Shown piece after piece: positions 51,301 through 60,300 of a DNA stretch of 64,000 nucleotides. The notes below the pieces were generated by a model. The model was not told the origin of the DNA, ran no database searches, and worked only from the letters and a program-made list of their open reading frames with translations. The stretch is from assembly GCA_964017195.1 (NCBI GenBank), contig OZ024896.1:3612487-3676486 (forward strand), in the 5' to 3' direction. Origin of the DNA: Siderastrea radians (taxonomy: Eukaryota; Cnidaria; Anthozoa; Scleractinia; Rhizangiidae). Positions within the stretch are counted from its first letter, which is position 1. The number at the start of each line of letters is the position of its first letter. A program made the position numbers and the translations under genes.

Positions 51301-54300
51301 AAGTGATATGGATTCACAATAACAAGGATATCCCAACAGTACCAAGTCTAACCGATGAAACACGGGGCAATGTGGTGCAGATGGAATTCGAGCCAAGGGC
51401 TGGATCGCCTTGGAACGCTGGTAGCCGTTTGTATCTACGTGCGGATGGCGTGACATATCAAGATGCTGGCAACTATACTTGCGAAGTCTTCAATGGCGTC
51501 GGAGGCAACATTTCTGCCACAGACACTTTACAAGTTTTCTGTAAGTAAAGCAAACTGCAAATTACGTTGTTAGCTGACTGCCTCACGTGAACTGACTTTG
51601 GGTGGCTGACATTCACTATGGCCTGCCATCCCCAATATTGAATGCTACATTCACAATTAGCCAATTAGCAAATCCCACAAACCAACTTTGGGCCCCACAA
51701 AAAGGGACTCGTTTACGTTATCTGAGTCAGCGGAGAAAAAATTAAGGATGCAAAAAGGTAGGACAAGAAAGGCTTATGAAGTAATAGCGAAAAACCCTAC
51801 CGCTTTTGAAAAGCTCTACGCTATAACAAAGTACAACGTTGCACTGGCATTAGCGTAATGCGCTGTTGTTGATCACTAGCTACGTTTTAATGGCTGACAG
51901 CCACGCTAAGTAGGCTCGCCTTTTAAGTTTAAAATTGGTTTCTTCTTTTTGCACGAGATCGCCATGCAAATCAGATTTGGTATCAGAGATTTGGTATCCA
52001 GTTTACGTTTGATTTCAATTACAGAGTGCCATCGTGTTTGGTTAGAGAACTAGAGAACTAGGCTCTTGTTTGGTGGTTGTTTTGTTTTGGTTTGTCGATT
52101 TGTTTACTTTGGTTTCATCCATGGTAAATATATGAAGTACATTCACGGCTGTGCTCTAACAGTTGCCTGGGGTCTCATGCTACTATCGTTTGTCTTAGGG
52201 CTACTAGAAAAGCTTATTTCTTGCACCAATCATATGGGCTGGACAAACCGGATTTCATGGCTGGGAGCCTCTGGGCTCCCTGGGATTCTCCTAAGAGCAC
52301 AGCCTTGCTAGTTTTGTCATGCATTTTATTAACGTTATTGTTTAAGATTGTTTGATACTTACTTGTTTAAATCACCTCTTTTCAGTTATACCTGAGTTTG
52401 TCGTGGAGCCGAAGAGCAGAATTGTTGCTGTGGACTCCAACGCGACATTCAATTGCAATGCGAGTGGTGTTCCGCACCCTGTTATTACCTGGTCATTTGA
52501 CACAGGACGCCTACCTGAACATGTCGCCACTAACAACCACTTGACCGTGTTCGCCGTGAAGAACACAGCTGAGTTTGAAGGAAGCTACACGTGCAACGCC
52601 TCCAACCGAGCTGGGCAGGATATCAGAACTGTCAATCTAACCGTTGATGGTATTTAAGTCCTTCGATATTTACCAAATTAAACAACACTAAGAAGGGGTG
52701 GTGGTCGATCCGTTACTATGTGGGACTGTGCTGCACCACTATCAAAAGTTTATTTCCACTAAACTGGCTCTTGGCTGTTTACTATTTTCTTGAAGAAACT
52801 GATAAGGGCGAACGTTGTTGTAATGGTAAGGAATTCCCCAACCAATCAGAGGAACAAGTGTTTACTATTCACAGTTCCTCTTCGGCGATCTAATCAGCCT
52901 TCAAAAGAAACCGGAAAGAGAAGAGACATTAAAGTGGACAACAGTTTCCAGCTGATCGTTCCAGCCGTTTATACTGAACCTACAGCGCCCATCCTTGGGA
53001 CAGGGTGTTTTGGTCTTTTTAGAGACGTGGCCGTTGTGGTGAGGCTTATGTAAGGGCCAACCGCTACGGAGAAGTTGACCATTACTAGAGTGGTTCACTT
53101 TGTATATCGCCCTTTGTGTTTTTCTTTTTAGTTCCTCCAATTAAGTCAGATCATTACAAATGTATTCAACTAGACCTCGTAAGTTGATTCTTGGTTTAAA
53201 AGCACACCTTATTTTCTCTGTTCTGCTTTAGTTCCACCAAGAATCAGACCGTTGCAAAACATATCACCCATAATTCAATCGAACCTGAACTTAACATGCG
53301 TCGTAGAAGGAGATCCTGTTCCATTGGTCTACTGGTTGAAAAATGGTGCGCATGCCATAGCAAATGCTCGACTATCTGCTGACAACAGGACACTGGTTAT
53401 AAACGACGTGGATATACCCGTGGATGGAGTGTACACGTGCGTAGCTGTGAACAGGGCTGGAAATGATTCCTCAAGTGCCTTTGTCGAGATTTTAGGTAAG
53501 TACTTGAACAAAAGCTTGAGATGTTCATTTAAATACCTATAAAAAAATCCCTTGATCTCTCTGGTTGGCGTCCTCGAGGAATTCTGTGAATGTAGCATGA
53601 ATACAATGTAGGTATTTTTTTTTACAAAACCGATGTAGACATGTTTTTTCTTGCGGACAAACGTGGACTTGGCCTAAGACGAATAGAGAATGAAGAATAA
53701 CAGTAACATGACCATCAACAACAACAACAACAACAACAACAGCCACTCAGTTAATAACATTTTTTGCCGTTTAATGTCGCTTTTTGATTGTGTCTTTCAT
53801 TCTCTAGTTCCACCTGAAGTACTCCAGAGTCAAACGACTCTTATCCTTCGCAAAAATGCAAGAAATGTTACCGTCGACTGTTATGGATATGGCAAGCCTC
53901 TTCCACAAGTAGCATGGATGAAAGGCGCAGACATAATTCCTCGGGTTTCAGCTGTTACAGGGAATAACAATGATAAGGTGGTACAGATGTCGTTTAATAC
54001 AACTGGAGCACCGTGGAATGTTACCAGTCGTCTTTCTTTACGAAGTGATGGTGTTACATATCGGGAAGCTGGGAACTACACTTGTCACGTGACCAATGGC
54101 GTGGGAATCCGTGGCACAGTAAACGCAACAACTGAAGTGTTATGTGAGTACTTCTTGTACTGATATACTTCGTTTTAGTTTATTATACTGGTTTAAAACC
54201 AGTTAATACCACTTTTACCTTAATCAGTTATACTTAGCGTAATTAAGTTATTAGCAAATAGTTGCCTTTTTAACATATAACTCAGAAAAAGCAGAAGCGA

Positions 54301-57300
54301 TTATTTTAGTAGGCATGTAAATGATTTTAATGGATGACAACAGCATTAGGGGCATACTTACAAGGACCATTTTACTTGTAATGACGTGTCGCGCGTGTAC
54401 GCTGTCTAGCAGAGTTTATCGAAATTGAAAACAAAACTCAAGTTTCATTTTGGGACAAAATTGCGGCTATTGAAGTCGTTCCTTCCCCACCCCGACAATT
54501 TCAGGTGAGTCAGTTATGTATTATTAATAATTCCAGCGCAAGGTCATTTCAAGCTATTCGAATGGATTCATGTGGCTTTTCAGTGTTGTTTTAATCATTT
54601 AGAATCTAAAATAAAGTTGTAGGCCATAAAAACAGACTGAAATGAGAGAATTGAAGTCGACAGGTTGCGTTACTGTGCGTGACACAGAGAAGCGACTTTC
54701 GTGCAAGGATAACAACTTCTCGACGGCAGATTTACTATTTTACTTGGGGAAAATGGCAACCAAATAAGTTCACATATTCCACGAGGAATACGAATTTGCT
54801 ATATCAGCTTACACCTTACACATGATGGAGGCTTAACGTTTTACAGTTAAACAACTGTTATCCCGATTTTGCGGCGATTTGTCTCTGTCATGTGTCTGAA
54901 CCGGTTTCATTTGAAACCTCAAGAATTGAAGTAGAGCAAAATTTTCAGCTGTGGTTTGTCTCCAGAATACTTTGTTTAGGTGGTTTTGCTGAATGCCATC
55001 CGAGGATACCAGTAATCAGACATAATAATGATACTTGTTTCACGTAATCAAGTTGGAACTGATTTCGTCAGTTTAATTGATCTGCAAGTTAAAATTTAGA
55101 ATAAATTAGAATTGAAAAAGTGGACTAAGAAAAGCAAACGAACTAATTTGGATAATCTTAAATGGGCTCAAAAGCGAGTATTTATTGCTCCCGATTCTTC
55201 CGCCCATCAGAAACTTCTTGACGTATCGCGCATGAAAATACTACAAATCTGAGTACATACCTCAGCGTTAGGACAAATACCGTCACCTGCAATCTACGAA
55301 CCTGTTTGAAGAGGCCTGTTTGCTACCAAACACTGAAATTTTTTTAATGTCAACTACGGATAAATGTTAAAGAGCTTTTTATTACATTATCTCTGGGTAA
55401 GTTTGATTTCGTTTCACATAGACACTACGTCATGTAAATTTCAGTCCAAATGTAACAGGAAAATTTTCAATTCAGTTGAGCTTTTTTCTTTCAATTGCTG
55501 GAACTATTGTGCTGTTTCAGAAAACGAAATCTTGTTTCATTTACCCCAACAACAAATGGGATGACAAAGAAGGTGGACCATTAGATTTAGAAACATAAAA
55601 AAAAGATGATCTGCGTGAACTGTACAGGGTACCTAAAGTAACTACTGACGAAAGCAAACTGCAGATTCCTTGCAACTGCGTTGTTAAATTTAGCGATACT
55701 ATGTAATACTAAAGGAGTTTGCCCTTATAGCTTAATGTAGGGAGAAATGATCAACAATAAAGGCCTCGGGAGGAACTGACACGCGGTTAACAAGGATGTT
55801 TGTATGGGAGTACGCGAAAACAGGTATGTGCCGCCGAAAAGGGTACGGTTTTGTTAGCTACTTTCGCCTGAAAATTGGCCGGACTTTAGGACTGAAGTTG
55901 GGTATAGCTGTAGAGGGCATAAAGATATTTATTTGATGTATAGAAAAAGATAGAAAATTAACCAAAAAGTACCATTTGATATGATATAGCGTGATCTGCC
56001 TCTTTTGATACGCAAACAGTTAACCAAGGCCAGGATTAATAATTTCAGTAGGGTCAGGACTTGGAAGAGCGGCAGCACAACCCTACTGGAACTTTTCTTC
56101 ACAGGTATACAGGTGGTATTAGAATAGACATACGGTATCTTAACTGAAAGAAGAATAATTGGCGGGCTTACGTTAACTCACAAATGACCTGTTCGCAAAA
56201 CGAGGGCTTAATTCGCAGCTCAGTTGGTAAGGCATCACACCAGCAACCCGGCGGCAATGTGACGACGTGGTTCAATTCCCCTTCAGGGTGCGGGGAAAAG
56301 GTGGGGTCTCTCTTCAGTGGACAACGCTGGGGATTGTTTCATTTTATACTGCAGCTGATAAGCATTTGCAGTTTGCTTTCTTCAGTGGTTACTTCAAGTA
56401 TTTTCCTATCTATTGCTAACGCAAATCATCCTTTCAGTGCACTTATGTGTTTCTAAATGTAAAGTACTTATGTGTTTCTAAATGTAAAGTACTTATGTGT
56501 TTTTAAATGTAAAGGCCTTCCATATTGTTCATTAGTATATAACCCACGCCTTGACGTTCGCCTTCTCTTCAATACCATTTGTTCCGGGGAAAAGCTATGT
56601 TTTTATGAATCAGCAAATTGCTCTCGCAATTGAAAAGAAAATAATCAAAACTAACTTCAGTTGGTAATTTTCCTAGTACAATTGAACAAAGTCTACATGA
56701 CGTAGTGTCTACGCGAGATGAAATCAAAACCCCACAAGGGAAAAGGTATTGTACGTATAACATTTAACATTCGCCTTGAAATTCTTGATAAAAAAGCTGC
56801 ACTGTCTGGCAAACAGATTTCTCCAAGCAAGTACGTAGATTGCAGTTGACGGTGCTTCTCCTACCGCTGAGCGAGGTATGTGGGTAGTTTGCTTGTGTTT
56901 TCATGCATGAATAAGTTCTTTACTTTGTAATAGGGGAAGAGGAGCCCGGAGAAATTGTTACTCGCTTTTGAGCCACACTTTAGATGGTCCAAAGTAGTTT
57001 GTGTGCTTTTATATCCACTTCTGTAGTTCTAATAATTTGAGATCCATTAAACTGACGATATCAGTTCCAACAGGTTATTTATTGATTACGTGCAACAAGT
57101 ACCATTATTATGTCTGATTACTGGTATCCTCGGATGGTATTCAGCGAAACCACTTTACTCTCTAAACAAAGTATTCTGGAGAAAAAACACAGCTGAAAAA
57201 ATGGTTCTGCTTTAATCCTTGAGGTTTCATAGAATGTAAGCTACGTTTGGCTACCTACCACCTCAGTAACGAATGGAATCGGTTCAGACACTGACAGAGA

Positions 57301-60300
57301 CAAATCGCCGCAAAATCGGGATGACAGTTGTTTAACCGTAAAACGTTAAGCCTCCATCATGTGTAAGGTGTAAGCTGATATAGCAAATTCGTATTCCTCG
57401 TGGAATATGTGAACTTATTTGGTTGCCATTTTCCCCAAGTAAAATAGTAAATCTGCCGTCGAGAAGTTGTTATCCTTGCACGAAAGTCGCTTCTCTGTGT
57501 CACGCACAGTAACGCAACCTGTCGACTTCAATTCTCTCATTTCAGTCTGTTTTTATGGCCTACAACTTTATTTTAGATTCTAAATGATTAAAACAACACT
57601 GAAAAGCCACATGAATCCATTCGAATAGCTTGAAATGACCTTGCGCTGGAATTATTAAATAATACATAACTGACTCACCTGAAATTGTCGGGGGAGGGGT
57701 GGGGAAGGAACGACTTCAATAGCCGCAATTTTGTCCCAAAATGAAACTTGAGTTTTGTTTTCAATTGCGATAAACTCTGCTAGACAGCGTACACGCGCGA
57801 CACGTCATTACAAGTAAAATGGTCCTTGTAAGTATGCCCCTAATGCTGTTGTCATCCATTAAAATCATTTACATGCCTACTAAAATAATCACTTCTGCTT
57901 TTTCTGAGTTATATGTTAAAAAGGCAACTATTTGCTAATAACTTAATTACGCTAAGTATAACTGATTAAGGTAAAAGTGGTATTAACTGGTTTTAAACCA
58001 GTATAATAAACTAAAAGCCACATGAATCCATTCGAATGGCTTGAAATGACCTTGTGCTGGAATTATTAAATAATACATAACTGACTAACCTGAAATTGTC
58101 GGGGGAGGGGTGGGGAAGGAACGACTTCAATAGCCGCAAAACGTTCATGTAGCAAAATCTGCGGCATTGAAATAATTCGAACAACAACCGTGTACTTTTT
58201 TAGCCTGTGTTTTACCTTTTTGCAGTTTTTATGTATTTGTTAAGTGTTAAAAGCTGATTTAACATGACTCACTTGTCCCTCAGCAGATATGTCTATTTTA
58301 GGAAAATGTCAATTTTGCATAACTATATTGAACCTTAAAAGTGAATTGCCCGCAAAGATTTTTCAATAATGTTTAAGTACAACCCTTTGACTCTTTAAGG
58401 AAATGTAGATCAACCTTAGACTTTGTCTACTACATAGAAAAAACTTCCTTTGAAATTTGGTAAAATTGACACTTTTTCAAATCTGTCAAACCACCCTCTC
58501 TGTTAAAAATTATTGCTCAGCTTATAAGAAGAGCCTGAAAGAAATGCTTGCAGTTTTGTGAAGATGAAAGTCAGTTTAGTAAAGAAACATCATTTGATTT
58601 ATGATTGGCTAACGTTTGTTTTGACAAGAGAGAGGGTCTATATATACTCTGGCGGTTTAGCGGTTTAAGCCAATTTTGAATGTCGGTTTGCGGTTACATT
58701 CGTAATAATGTGGCGGTTCACGGTTAAGAAATTATCGCGCGGCTGCGGAAAATTACAACTTTATCACGCGGTTTTCGGTCTTTGCGTGTTTGGTGGGGGT
58801 TCTTCAAACCGTATTGTGCGGTCGCTTTATTTTCCTTGAAGCTTCTCCCTACACAAAAGAGTGACTTCTAGGGGTAGAGTAAGGCACAGGAAATGAAAAA
58901 TGTGGAGTTTTCTGCTGTCTAACCCTGCGGGGAGGTAATTTGATAATAGGCCAGGCTTCAAAGCTAAAGAAAGCAGAGGGAAAGATGGTGGGCGTGGATC
59001 TTGAGTCAGATATCGATGTTATTAAATGCGTTGCCCTTTTTTATAATCTTTAAAACCGCCCGTCTGGAGAAGAGATCATACAGTTCATTGAACAAACTAG
59101 CAAACACCACCAAACTATCAAGTTTATGGCTGAAGTATCGGAATCAGAAACAAACTTCTTGGACACTACTGTTTACAAAGGCGAAAGATTTAAAACTGAG
59201 TCGGTGCTAGATGTGCGCACACACTTTAAGCCTACTGAAACATTCCAGTACACCCATTTTTAAACCTGCCATTTATGAGGGGTAAAAAGAGGCTGTATGA
59301 GAGGCTCTAAGACTACTCAGAACTAACTCTTCTAAAACATTATTTGAAGAAAGCGTCACATACGTCAAAACACATCTTCTTGAGAGAGGTTACCCAGAGA
59401 ACTTTATTCAAACAACCCTCTCAGAAGTTACTTTTGAAAACAGGAATCAATCCCTCCGACAAAAACAAAAACAAGACAAGAAAATCTTGCTTTTTTAAAA
59501 CGCAATATCACCCAGCAGTGCCTAACTTAAACGAATACTTACGAACAGCTGGCATCTCACAACACAGCAACCATTGCTTAACAACATTTTCGAGGAACCG
59601 CCCCTAATATTGTACAAAAGAGGGCGCTCCATGAGGCCACCATGAGGTTACGAATAACTCCCCTAGCCCATATTACAAGACCATTAAGCTGTGCTGGAGA
59701 CATTCTAAGGTAAAGGAAACCTTCACTAAATTCATCTCAGAAAGACCACGAGAGCACACCCAACGGCTCTAAATTTGAATTGTTATGTTTCGTTCTAAAC
59801 ACCATGCATTCTTTGAGTTCGGTGAACTGCCCAATGGATGTCAAAACTATTGACACTATTTGATCGTTAGTTATTGGCAGGAATTAGAAAAAAGAAGTTC
59901 TACGCTTAAGATCTCGTTATCATTGTGAGCAGATGTACGATTATTATGCGAACAGACGGTAAAAATGCGTAAACTACCGTTAAAAGATCGTTATTGCGAT
60001 TCTGTTTCTGCCATAAAGGCGGTTTCGGTTTTTAGGAGAAAATGAAAGCGGTTTGCGGTCTAGGAAGGAGAAAATAAGGCGGGTTGCGGAATGTGTGACC
60101 CCCTATAATAGACCCTCAAGAGACATGCAAAGTTGGTAAATTTTAGGAAATTTTTTTAGCCAAAATTGCTCACAGGGAGGTCAAAATTGAATTGCCTTTC
60201 ACGTGACCACATTATTGTTAGAAGACAAAATAATGTCGATTTGATTACTTGCTCATGACTAGCTTTCAGTAGGCAAAGTTTGAGATAGGGTTGTTTCTGG

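Noticed and set aside
52875..53053. Extra exon after a ttcacag acceptor
   Set aside because: The frame starts VPLRRS like a C exon, but has no Ig Cys/Trp pattern and ends at a stop with no donor.
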